Source: CAUPWF01 sp964369755
GTDB lineage: Bacteria > Bacillota > Clostridia > Lachnospirales > Lachnospiraceae
Direction of reading: 5' to 3'
DNA length: 64,000 bases
Assembly (NCBI GenBank): GCA_964369755.1
Contig: CAYJFY010000009.1
Span: 1 to 64,000 of the forward strand
Both the position numbers and the translations under genes were made by a program. A model generated the notes under the pieces. The model had not been told where the DNA came from. It did no database searches and saw nothing but the letters and a program-made list of their open reading frames with translations. Shown here piece after piece: positions 53,294 to 61,793 of the stretch (positions are counted from its first letter, which is position 1; the number at the start of each line of letters is the position of its first letter).

Positions 53294-54955
53294 ATGGGAG
53301 AGTCGCATAATATTAAGCCAATGCTAAATGCATATCCTGATAGCATCGGAGGAAGTTTAAAGGATATCGTAAGTTTTCTAAAAAAAGATGAACTAAAAGA
53401 CGTGTTTCAATCTTTTTATATATTACCAAGTGTATTTAATACAGATTTGGATCGAGGATTTTCAGTAGTGAATTACGACTTGAATGAAACATTTGCCTCA
53501 GAGAATGACTTGGAAGAGTTGAGAGGGTTGGGAATGGATCTGAAATTAGACTTTATCCTTAACCATGCATCTGTGCTATCAGAGCAGTTTCAAGATATTT
53601 TAAAGAATGGAAAGGGTTCTAAGTATGTGGATTTTTTCATTCGTTGGAATGAATTCTGGAAGGGACTTGGGGAGATGACGGAGGACGGATATATTCAGCC
53701 TAACCAAGAATTGATTCAAGATATGTTCTTTCGAAAGCCTGGACTTCCAATTCTAATGGTAAGAATGCCTGATGGAGAAGAAGTACCATATTGGAATACT
53801 TTTTATCAAGAGGTAAAATATAAAGAATTAGACCCACAAGATATTATGGAAGTCTGTCAGATTCAATATCATGCTGCAAATGAAATTGCAAAGATTGTAA
53901 ATGTAGGAATCAAGGCGGGCGCTAAATTAAAAGAAATTAAATTTTTGAATTTTGAAAAGTATAAGGATTCGATAATTGAATTATTAGAGTCGAAGAGAAG
54001 GTATCTAGGTCAGATGGATTTAAACATCAAATCTCCATTGGTATGGGATTTCTATGACGATACTTTGTCCAAATTATCAGGATATGGAGCAAGCATTGTA
54101 CGTTTGGATGCATTTGCATATGCGCCTAAAGAGCCGGGGTTAAAAAACTTTTTGAATGACCCTGATACTTGGAATGTATTGGGGCAAGTGCAAGAACTAG
54201 CAGACAAGTACAAGCTTACGTTACTGCCAGAGATTCATGCATCTTATGGAGAAAAAATTCATGAAGTATTAAATGATAAAGGATATATGGTTTATGACTT
54301 CTTCCTACCTGGCCTTATCATCGATGCCTTTGAGGAGCAAAATGGTAGCATGCTAGAACGATGGGGAAATGAAATTATTGAGAAAAAGATGGATGTGGTC
54401 AACATGCTAGGATGCCATGATGGGATTCCGCTTTTGGACTTGAAAGGATTGATTCCAGAAGAACGAATTGAAGCTCTAATTGATACTGTAGTAGCACGTG
54501 GGGGATACGTGAAGAATCTACACGGACAAAAAAACATGTACTATCAGGTAAATGCAACTTATTATAGTGCGCTAGGAGAAGAACCAAGAAAGATGTTACT
54601 TGCGAGAGCAATTCAGATGTTCATGCCAGGAAAGCCACAGGTTTGGTATCTTGACTTATTTGCAGGAAAGAATGATCATAAAGCAGTGGAGCTTGCAGGA
54701 GCAGGTGGGCATAAGGAAATTAATCGTACAAACTTAAGTTTAGAGGATTTGATCACACGTATAAAGGAAGAGGTGGTGATGGAGCAGATTCGATTACTTC
54801 GACTTAGAAATACAAATCCAATTTTTGACAAAGATGCAGAAATTGATATAATAAGCGAAGACAATGAACTTCATATCACATGGATGTATAATGAAAAATC
54901 AATTACATTGAAGGCAGACTTGAAGAATTATAGTTATGAAATTGTAGAAGTTTAA
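53294..54955 (+). CDS. GH13_18-type glycoside phosphorylase (sucrose phosphorylase family)
   Basis: The 553-residue enzyme shows the GH13 subfamily 18 barrel: NAYPDSIGGSLKDI, LKLDFILNHAS, the nucleophile Asp272 in VRLDAFAY, the acid/base Glu313 in LLPEIH, and the third acid in LGCHDGIP. Members cleave sucrose, sucrose 6-phosphate, glucosylglycerol or glucosylglycerate with phosphate, giving glucose 1-phosphate. The distance between nucleophile and acid/base (41) fits the family, but the nucleophile lies about 80 residues later than in sucrose phosphorylase, showing an insertion that could set specificity. It begins 12 bases after the kinase gene and is followed by the LacI regulator. No signal peptide, hence cytosolic. 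Confidence 0.85.
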   Translation: MGESHNIKPMLNAYPDSIGGSLKDIVSFLKKDELKDVFQSFYILPSVFNTDLDRGFSVVNYDLNETFASENDLEELRGLGMDLKLDFILNHASVLSEQFQDILKNGKGSKYVDFFIRWNEFWKGLGEMTEDGYIQPNQELIQDMFFRKPGLPILMVRMPDGEEVPYWNTFYQEVKYKELDPQDIMEVCQIQYHAANEIAKIVNVGIKAGAKLKEIKFLNFEKYKDSIIELLESKRRYLGQMDLNIKSPLVWDFYDDTLSKLSGYGASIVRLDAFAYAPKEPGLKNFLNDPDTWNVLGQVQELADKYKLTLLPEIHASYGEKIHEVLNDKGYMVYDFFLPGLIIDAFEEQNGSMLERWGNEIIEKKMDVVNMLGCHDGIPLLDLKGLIPEERIEALIDTVVARGGYVKNLHGQKNMYYQVNATYYSALGEEPRKMLLARAIQMFMPGKPQVWYLDLFAGKNDHKAVELAGAGGHKEINRTNLSLEDLITRIKEEVVMEQIRLLRLRNTNPIFDKDAEIDIISEDNELHITWMYNEKSITLKADLKNYSYEIVEV

Positions 54956-55022
54956 GAACAATCTGGTACTTAAGAATCAGTAGATATTTTAGAATTAAGA
55001 AAAGAGGGCTGGAGGTGAGGAG

Positions 55023-56000
55023 ATGGCAACATTAAAGGACGTAGCAAAAGAAGCAGGTTTGACTGTAACTACAGTATCTAGGGTGTTAAATAACCGAGGA
55101 TATATCAGCGAACATGCAAAAGAGGCGGTTTATGATGCTATGAAAAAAATGAACTATAGACCTAATGAAGTTGCCCGCTCGCTTTCTTTACAGAGCACGA
55201 ATACGATAGGTGTCATTGTACCTCACATTCGCCATCCTTATTTTGCGGAACTTATTAGTAATATTGAGAATTATGCGGCAAAGCACACGTATAAAATCTT
55301 GCTCTGCAATTCAAAAGAGACAGACGAAAAAGAACGGGAATATTATCAAATGTGTGTAAGCAATCGAGTGGCAGGAATTATTCTTTGTAGCGGTAGTGTT
55401 GAAATCAAAGAATTTCATGGAGGCAATTTTCCGATTGTAACTATTGAACGTAATTTAGACAATGGAACAGCAGCCATTGAATGTGACAACTATGAAGGTG
55501 GACGAGTAGCAGCGAGGCACCTAATAGCACAAGGGTGCAAAAGGCTAGTGCATTTTAGTGGGCTATATTCGAAAGAAATGCCCGCAGATGCAAGAACTGT
55601 AGGTTTTAAAGAAGTATGTGAAGAACAAGGGGTGTTCTTCAAAGAAATTAGCACCAGTGAACAACAGTATGAATACATGGATTATCGAAATGGAATAGAG
55701 GAAGCATTAAAGTCAGAGAAAAATATTGATGGAATATTTGCCAGTGGAGATGTAATTGCTGCACAGATATTACAGGTATGTGCAAGGCTTGGACGTCGAG
55801 TGCCAGAGGATGTAAAAGTTGTTGGATTTGATGATGTGGTGATAGCGGGACTTACAACACCACCGCTTACAACAATTCATCAGCCGATAAAAGAGATGGC
55901 AATGGCAGCAGTAGATGCGATTATAGAAGTGAATAAAGGGGAGACAGTAAGCGAATCTACCGTTTTACCGATTCAATTAGTGAAAAGAGAGTCGACGTAG
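55023..56000 (+). CDS. LacI-family regulator of the phosphorylase/transporter locus
   Basis: The 325-residue protein has the LacI helix-turn-helix TLKDVAKEAGLTVTTVSRVL and hinge EVARSLSLQSTNT. A periplasmic-binding-type effector domain follows (GVIVPHIRHPYFAELISNIE, GFKEVCEEQG, DGIFASGDVIAAQIL, VGFDDVVIAGLTTPPLTTI). It lies between the two phosphorylase genes and probably binds one of the operators at 52279 or 58521. GGAGGTGAGG precedes the ATG. Confidence 0.9.
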   Translation: MATLKDVAKEAGLTVTTVSRVLNNRGYISEHAKEAVYDAMKKMNYRPNEVARSLSLQSTNTIGVIVPHIRHPYFAELISNIENYAAKHTYKILLCNSKETDEKEREYYQMCVSNRVAGIILCSGSVEIKEFHGGNFPIVTIERNLDNGTAAIECDNYEGGRVAARHLIAQGCKRLVHFSGLYSKEMPADARTVGFKEVCEEQGVFFKEISTSEQQYEYMDYRNGIEEALKSEKNIDGIFASGDVIAAQILQVCARLGRRVPEDVKVVGFDDVVIAGLTTPPLTTIHQPIKEMAMAAVDAIIEVNKGETVSESTVLPIQLVKREST

Positions 56001-56021
56001 AAGAAAGGAATGTAGTGCGAG

Positions 56022-58361
56022 ATGAAATATAATGGTGGAAGAAACGAAGATAAGAATTGGATTGTTATAGAGGATAAATTTGATGTGAGATATCTAGGAA
56101 AATGCGAATCTATTATGTGCCAAGGGAATGGATATCTAGGAGTACGTGCAGCATTAGAAGAATCCTATGGGGGAACAACTCGTAATACATTTGTTGCAGG
56201 TACATTCAATAAATTTGCAGAGAATGAAGTTACAGAACTTCCAAATGTAGCAGATGTTGTTGCGATGGATATTGAAATAAATGGAGAACCCCTTAACTTA
56301 AGTAGAGGAGAGGTAGAAGAATATTCTAGAAGTTTAAATTTGAAATCAGCCTTGCTTGAGCGAAGATTCATATGGAAAAGCACAAAAGGCGACCAGATTT
56401 TGGTAGAAACACAACGATTTGTTTCCATGGATGATAAGCACCTTATTGGGCAAAGAGTGAAAGTAAAAGCATTAAATCAGGGGCTACATATCAAAGTGAC
56501 ATCAGGAATAGATGGTCAAGTGTCTAATGAAGGGGTGCAGCATTTTCTTGAAGGAGAGAAAAGGGCATTTGATTCGAAATATATTCAAGCCAATTTTAAA
56601 ACAACTGAATCAAATATTGACTTTGTAATCTCAACGATTCATAAGGCAACAAAGACCCAAGCAGAAAAAAGTAAAATATTACAAGGCAGCATGGGGATGA
56701 AGCGGCGCGTATTTTTCATGAATTATGAAACGACGCTTCAATCAGGCGAAACAATATGCATTGAAAAATATTCCAATGTTTATACATCGAGAGATAAAGA
56801 AAATAAAGGGAAAGACTTAAAAGAAATCCAGACAGATGCGTTGGAAAAGTTAAAGCTGTATTATGAATCTACATTTGAAGAACTGGCAGGAAAATCAAAG
56901 AATGTTTGGGAGCAAGCGATCTGGAATAAGAATGACATTTGCATAAAGAGCAAGAACGAGTTCGATCAATTAGCAATTAGATTTGCAATCTATCATATAT
57001 ACGTAATGACTCCACTGCATGACAACCGTATGAATATTGGAGCAAAGGGTTTATCAGGAGAAGGATATAAGGGTCATACTTTTTGGGATACAGAGATGTT
57101 CTTATTGCCTTACTTTATATTCTCTAATCCAAATGGGGCTAGGTCATTATTAGAGTATCGTTACAAAGGGCTAGAAGGTGCAAGAAAGAAGGCAGATAGC
57201 TATGGATTTGAAGGTGCAATGTATCCTTGGGAGAGTGCGTGGATAGCAGATGGAGAAGTGACACCACAGTATGGGGCTGTAGATATTGTGACAGGAGAGC
57301 TGACGAAAATCTGGTCTGGAATTATTGAACAGCACATTACTAGTGATGTAGCTTTTGCAGTTTGGCAGTACTACGAAGTAACTGGTGATCAGGAATTTAT
57401 GGATGAATACGGATATGAGATGATATTTGACACCGCAAATTTCTGGCAATCTAGATTGGAGTGGAAAGAGGATGCGAGAAGATATGAAATCTGTAATGTA
57501 ATCGGTCCAGACGAATACAAAGAACATAAAAATAACAATGCGTTTACCAATTACATGGCGCATTGGAATATGGAAAAAGCGATTCAGGTATATCAAGAAT
57601 TACAAGAAAAAAATAATGGTGTACTGACAAAAATTAGTGAAAAAATAGGAATAAACCAAATCATTGAGAAGTGTCAAAATAAAATAGAAAAGATGTATAT
57701 TCCAGTAGCCAATGAAAAAGGACTTATTCCTCAAGATGACACTTACTTAACTTTACCGAATATTGACTTAACTAAGTATAAAAATACGGATAAGCTAGGG
57801 CAGATTATCTATGACTATAACTTAGACCAAATGAATGAAATCCAAGTATCCAAGCAAGCAGATACACTATTATTGTTTTATCTACTAGAGCACTTGTTTG
57901 ATTACGAAACAAAGAAGAAAAACTTTTATTACTATGAAGATAAATGCTTACATGACTCATCATTGAGTTTATCGACACATTCGATTCTAGCAAGTGATCT
58001 TTATGAGAAAGAGTTAGCATATAATCTATTTGAAAGAGCATGTAGAATTGATCTAGGCGAATCCATGACTTCCAGTGATATGGGTATTCATGCAGCATCT
58101 TTTGGCGGAGTGTGGCAGTGTATCGTTATGGGATTTGTTGGTGTGCGAATTGTCAATGGAGAACTGCGAATTGAACCGAGACTTCCAGAAGCATGGGATG
58201 AAGTGAAGTTACAAATAATGTATAGAGGGGAAGTACTAAAAATTCAAGTGAATAAGAATCATTTGAAGATTAGCTGCGAGAAGGAAGGGTGTGATTTGCA
58301 AGTAAAGGTGTTTGATAAAGTATATGGACTACAAGAAGAAACAAATATAAATATTATTTAA
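56022..58361 (+). CDS. GH65 disaccharide phosphorylase (kojibiose/nigerose/trehalose type)
   Basis: The 779-residue enzyme has the GH65 N-terminal beta-sandwich (CESIMCQGNGYLGVRAALEE) and the (alpha/alpha)6 barrel (GEGYKGHTFWDTEMFLLPYF, YPWESAWIADGEVTP). The catalytic general acid is Glu498 in VIGPDEYKEHKNN. The phosphate-binding and C-terminal motifs are KQADTLLLFYLL and the THSILASD region. Family members phosphorolyse alpha-linked glucose disaccharides to beta-glucose 1-phosphate. Which disaccharide is cleaved here is unknown. No signal peptide. A 21-base gap separates it from the LacI gene. Confidence 0.92.
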   Translation: MKYNGGRNEDKNWIVIEDKFDVRYLGKCESIMCQGNGYLGVRAALEESYGGTTRNTFVAGTFNKFAENEVTELPNVADVVAMDIEINGEPLNLSRGEVEEYSRSLNLKSALLERRFIWKSTKGDQILVETQRFVSMDDKHLIGQRVKVKALNQGLHIKVTSGIDGQVSNEGVQHFLEGEKRAFDSKYIQANFKTTESNIDFVISTIHKATKTQAEKSKILQGSMGMKRRVFFMNYETTLQSGETICIEKYSNVYTSRDKENKGKDLKEIQTDALEKLKLYYESTFEELAGKSKNVWEQAIWNKNDICIKSKNEFDQLAIRFAIYHIYVMTPLHDNRMNIGAKGLSGEGYKGHTFWDTEMFLLPYFIFSNPNGARSLLEYRYKGLEGARKKADSYGFEGAMYPWESAWIADGEVTPQYGAVDIVTGELTKIWSGIIEQHITSDVAFAVWQYYEVTGDQEFMDEYGYEMIFDTANFWQSRLEWKEDARRYEICNVIGPDEYKEHKNNNAFTNYMAHWNMEKAIQVYQELQEKNNGVLTKISEKIGINQIIEKCQNKIEKMYIPVANEKGLIPQDDTYLTLPNIDLTKYKNTDKLGQIIYDYNLDQMNEIQVSKQADTLLLFYLLEHLFDYETKKKNFYYYEDKCLHDSSLSLSTHSILASDLYEKELAYNLFERACRIDLGESMTSSDMGIHAASFGGVWQCIVMGFVGVRIVNGELRIEPRLPEAWDEVKLQIMYRGEVLKIQVNKNHLKISCEKEGCDLQVKVFDKVYGLQEETNINII

Positions 58362-58382
58362 TAATAATACAATAATGGTTCT

Positions 58383-58424
58383 AGTCTGATTTTTTATTGT
58401 GAAAAATGTACAAAAATCAGACTG
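58383..58424 (+). terminator. Hairpin after the GH65 gene
   Basis: AGTCTGATTTTT and AAAAATCAGACT form a perfect 12-pair stem with a 17-base loop. It probably separates the phosphorylase operon from the transporter operon. Confidence 0.65.
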
Positions 58425-58520
58425 TGATTTTATACAATATGTGCATAGACATTGAGAGTAAATAATGATATTCTATTTTCAGAAGGAGAGCAGAGTAATC
58501 TCCTAAAAAAATTATGAAAA

Positions 58521-58566
58521 TGGAAAGGTTTCCATATATTTTTTAGATGAAATGGAAAGGTTTCCA
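58521..58566 (+). promoter_or_regulatory. Tandem operators before the sugar-binding protein gene
   Basis: TGGAAAGGTTTCCA occurs twice, at 58521-58534 and 58553-58566, 32 bases apart (three helical turns). The right copy overlaps the ribosome-site region. The half-sites TGGAAA/TTTCCA fit a LacI-type repressor, but the sequence differs from the operator at 52279. A weak promoter TTGAGA/TATTTT lies about 50 bases upstream of the left copy. Confidence 0.75.
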
Positions 58567-58582
58567 TAATGGAGGAAAGAAA

Positions 58583-59908
58583 ATGAAACTGAAAAAAATC
58601 GTAGCAATGTTTTTAATGACTGCAATGACTGTTGGAGCTTTGAGCGGATGTGGTAATCCATCCGGAAACAGTAACAATGAAGCAAATGAGGGTAGCGGAA
58701 ATTCAGGGAAGGTTGAAGTGACGATGCTCGGAACAATCAAGGCAGAAATTGGACCAGCTTTTGAAGATGCTGTGGCTGCATATAATGCAAGTCAAGATAA
58801 GTATGAAGTAGTTACAATGCCACTTGATGGAAATGCGTTTGAGAGAATGACAGCACTTTATGCATCTGGTAATACACCTACCATTATGGCAATGGGGCAA
58901 GAAGCGAATGAGTTTAGTGATAAATTGTTAGATGTAAGTGACCAACCATTATTGCAAGATGCACAGGAAGGTTCTTATGATTTGGTAACAACAGAAGATG
59001 GAAAAGTAATTGGTTTCCCTATCACTGTAGAAGCTTTTGGATTGCTTTATAATAAAACTGTTATGGACGAGGTAGCAGGTGGAACATTCGATTCTACAAC
59101 TGTGGATTCACAAGATAGTTTGAAGCAATTATACGCAGATATCGAGGCGGCAGGAAAAGGTGCAGTACATATTTCACCACTTGATTGGTCGTTAGGGGCA
59201 CATTTAACAAACTTAATGTTTGCACCACAATCTGAGAACCCAGAAGAAGCAAGGTCATTAATTGATGGATTAAAGGCTGGAGACGTGAAATTAATTGAGA
59301 ATGAAGTATTCAATGGTTGGTTAGATACTTTTGATATTTTGAAAGAGCATAATACAGCGAAAGCCTCACCACTCGCACCAACATATGAAGATGGAGGTTT
59401 AGAGATTGGTATGGGAGACACAGCAACCTGGTTTCAAGGGAACTGGACATTACCTATGTTGCAAGAAGTAGACTCTGAAGTACAACTTGGAATTATGCCA
59501 TTTCCAGTTAGCAACGATAGTTCAACATATGGAAACACACAAGTATCTGTAGGTGTGCCAATGTATTTATCTATTGATAATGAAAATGCAACTGAAGAAG
59601 AACAAGCAGGAGCAATTGATTTTATTAATTGGTTATTTACATCGGATGAGGGTCAGGTTCACTATGTAGAAAATATGAAATTTATTCCAGTATATAAAAG
59701 TGTAACAGCACAACCAGAAGATACATTATCACAGGAGATATTGAAGTACATGAACGATAGTAAAACACTACCGTGGATAAATATGTACTACCCAGGAGAT
59801 GCTGGAGCAGCATTAGGAGCAACATTACAGAAATACTTGGATGATGTTATCACACGTGAGGAAGTTGCAGCTGAATTTGAAGCTTACTGGGCTGGTAAGG
59901 CGGAATAA
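58583..59908 (+). CDS. ABC sugar-binding lipoprotein (family 1 extracellular SBP)
   Basis: The 441-residue precursor has a lipobox (LSGC, Cys23), a Asn/Ser-rich linker and a family 1 solute-binding fold (VEVTMLGTIKAEIGPAFEDA, AFGLLYNKTVMDE, TWFQGNWTLPML, INWLFTSDEGQVHYVENMKF). It delivers an oligosaccharide, probably an alpha-glucoside given the phosphorylases upstream, to the two permeases downstream. The start at 58583 follows GGAGGAAAG; an earlier in-frame ATG at 58547 lies in the operator. No ATPase gene is nearby, so a shared MsmX-type ATPase is expected. Confidence 0.92.
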   Translation: MKLKKIVAMFLMTAMTVGALSGCGNPSGNSNNEANEGSGNSGKVEVTMLGTIKAEIGPAFEDAVAAYNASQDKYEVVTMPLDGNAFERMTALYASGNTPTIMAMGQEANEFSDKLLDVSDQPLLQDAQEGSYDLVTTEDGKVIGFPITVEAFGLLYNKTVMDEVAGGTFDSTTVDSQDSLKQLYADIEAAGKGAVHISPLDWSLGAHLTNLMFAPQSENPEEARSLIDGLKAGDVKLIENEVFNGWLDTFDILKEHNTAKASPLAPTYEDGGLEIGMGDTATWFQGNWTLPMLQEVDSEVQLGIMPFPVSNDSSTYGNTQVSVGVPMYLSIDNENATEEEQAGAIDFINWLFTSDEGQVHYVENMKFIPVYKSVTAQPEDTLSQEILKYMNDSKTLPWINMYYPGDAGAALGATLQKYLDDVITREEVAAEFEAYWAGKAE

Positions 59909-59939
59909 TAAGGTTACTAGGTTTTGAAGTTCAAGATAA

Positions 59940-59966
59940 TGCCCGCTATACGAAAGTAGGCGGGCA
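59940..59966 (+). terminator. Stem-loop between the binding protein and permease genes
   Basis: TGCCCGC pairs with GCGGGCA around TATACGAAAGTAG. Such hairpins after binding-protein genes stabilise that segment of mRNA and lower expression of the permeases. No T-run, so read-through is expected. Confidence 0.6.
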
Positions 59967-59996
59967 CTATCTCACTAGAATGAAAGAGGTGGAATA

Positions 59997-60878
59997 ATGT
60001 ATGAGTTGAAAAATGGGCAAGATAAGATTAAATCATTTATTGTGTTTGCCCTAATACCACTATTTGCACTGGTTACAGTTATATTAATTCCTTTTTTAAT
60101 GGGATTGGTAACTACTTTGACTGATTGGAATGGAGTCGAAGTAACCCAATTTGTATGGTTTGATAATTATATAACCGCATTGCAAGATCCAGATTTTTTT
60201 AACACATTTATCAATACAATTCAGTATGTAATCGTGTCAGTTACATTGGTGAATGTAGTAGCATTTTCCTTAGCATTATTAGTAACATCAAAGATAAAAG
60301 GAAAAAATATTTTTCGATCAATCTTTTTTGTTCCTAACTTAATTGGGGGAGTTTTATTAGGTTTTATCTGGCAATTTATCTTTAGTAGAGTTTTGGTGTA
60401 CTTTGGCGAAAGTACTGGATTAGGGCTTTTTGCAGAATCGTGGCTTGTAGACCCGAATATGGCTTTTTGGGCAATTGTCGTGGTTACAGTTTGGCAACAG
60501 GCTGGATATATGATGCTAATCTACATTGCAGGAATATTAGGGGTTCCTAATGATGTATTAGAGGCTGCAAAAGTAGATGGAGCATCAAAATTCAGAACAT
60601 TATTTAAGATTAAGATGCCATTGATGATGCAATCATTTACAATTTGTTTGTTTATGACTTTAAAAAATGGATTTATGATGTATGATGTAAACCTTTCTTT
60701 GACAGAAGGGGGACCATATCGTGCGACAGAGTTATTGACAATGAATATCTACAATGATGCATTCTTATATCAACAATATGCTCCAGCACAGGCAAAGGCA
60801 GTTCTTTTATTTATGATTTTAGCAGTAGTCGCACTGGTGCAAGTTTCAATCACTAAAAAGATGGAGGCGAATTCATGA
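59997..60878 (+). CDS. ABC sugar permease, MalF-like
   Basis: The 293-residue membrane protein has six helices and the permease EAA loop EAAKVDGASKFRTLFKIKMPLM, which contacts the ATPase. It starts behind AAGAGGTGG. Forms the importer with the binding protein upstream and MalG-like partner downstream, which overlaps its stop by four bases. Confidence 0.93.
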   Translation: MYELKNGQDKIKSFIVFALIPLFALVTVILIPFLMGLVTTLTDWNGVEVTQFVWFDNYITALQDPDFFNTFINTIQYVIVSVTLVNVVAFSLALLVTSKIKGKNIFRSIFFVPNLIGGVLLGFIWQFIFSRVLVYFGESTGLGLFAESWLVDPNMAFWAIVVVTVWQQAGYMMLIYIAGILGVPNDVLEAAKVDGASKFRTLFKIKMPLMMQSFTICLFMTLKNGFMMYDVNLSLTEGGPYRATELLTMNIYNDAFLYQQYAPAQAKAVLLFMILAVVALVQVSITKKMEANS

Positions 60879-61690
60879 GTAAAGTAAAGAAAATATTGGC
60901 TATGGTAGCTGTAATCGCAGTTGCATTCTTATTCCTATTTCCTTTTGCCTTTTTGGTGATGAATAGTTTAAAAGGCAAAATGGATATTTTGAAAAACCCG
61001 ATGGCATTCCCAGAGGCACTAGATTTTTCAAATTATATAGAAGCATTAGAGAGAATGAATTATTTTGATGCTCTGTTGAATTCTATTATTATCACTCTGA
61101 TTGGAGTTGCAGTACTGAGCTTCTTTGGTGCAATGCTATCATTTTATTTATCCAGATTTAAGACAAAAACTAATACTGTCATATATTTAATTATGACAGC
61201 AACTATGTTAATTCCATTTCAGGCATTGATGATTCCATTTGTATCAATTTATGGTGGACTTGGTATGTTAGATAGTAGATGGTCATTGATATATTTTTAT
61301 TTGGGATTTGGTATCAGTTTGAGTACATTTATTTATCATGGATTTGTAAATTCATTATCGGTATCTCTTGACGAGGCTGCGTCTATTGAAGGGGCGTCAA
61401 AATTCGTGATATTTTGGAAGATTATTTTTCCGCAGTTGAAGCCTATAACAGCGACATTAATAGTGCTCAACGTTCTTTGGCTATGGAATGACTATTTATT
61501 ACCATCATTGGTATTGGTACATGACTATAGAACATTGCCGCTTACAACCTTCTCGTTCTTTGGTCAGTATACTGCTGAGTATGGATTAGCAATGGCAGGT
61601 TTGGTACTATCTATTTTGCCTGTTATCATATTCTATATTTTTATGCAGCGACATATTGTATCAGGAATAACCGATGGTGCAATTAAATAA
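60875..61690 (+). CDS. ABC sugar permease, MalG-like
   Basis: The 271-residue protein has six helices, the EAA loop DEAASIEGASKFVIFWKIIFPQL and the family end (MQRHIVSGITDGAIK). The start overlaps the MalF-like stop as ATGA, so translation is coupled. Confidence 0.93.
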   Translation: MSKVKKILAMVAVIAVAFLFLFPFAFLVMNSLKGKMDILKNPMAFPEALDFSNYIEALERMNYFDALLNSIIITLIGVAVLSFFGAMLSFYLSRFKTKTNTVIYLIMTATMLIPFQALMIPFVSIYGGLGMLDSRWSLIYFYLGFGISLSTFIYHGFVNSLSVSLDEAASIEGASKFVIFWKIIFPQLKPITATLIVLNVLWLWNDYLLPSLVLVHDYRTLPLTTFSFFGQYTAEYGLAMAGLVLSILPVIIFYIFMQRHIVSGITDGAIK

Positions 61691-61793
61691 TTAACCATTG
61701 GTTGACAATTAACTATGTATATGCTGTACATAGTTAATTGTGCTCTGTAATAGGGGAAATTTTAAGAAAGTAATATTATGATGAGGTAGACAG

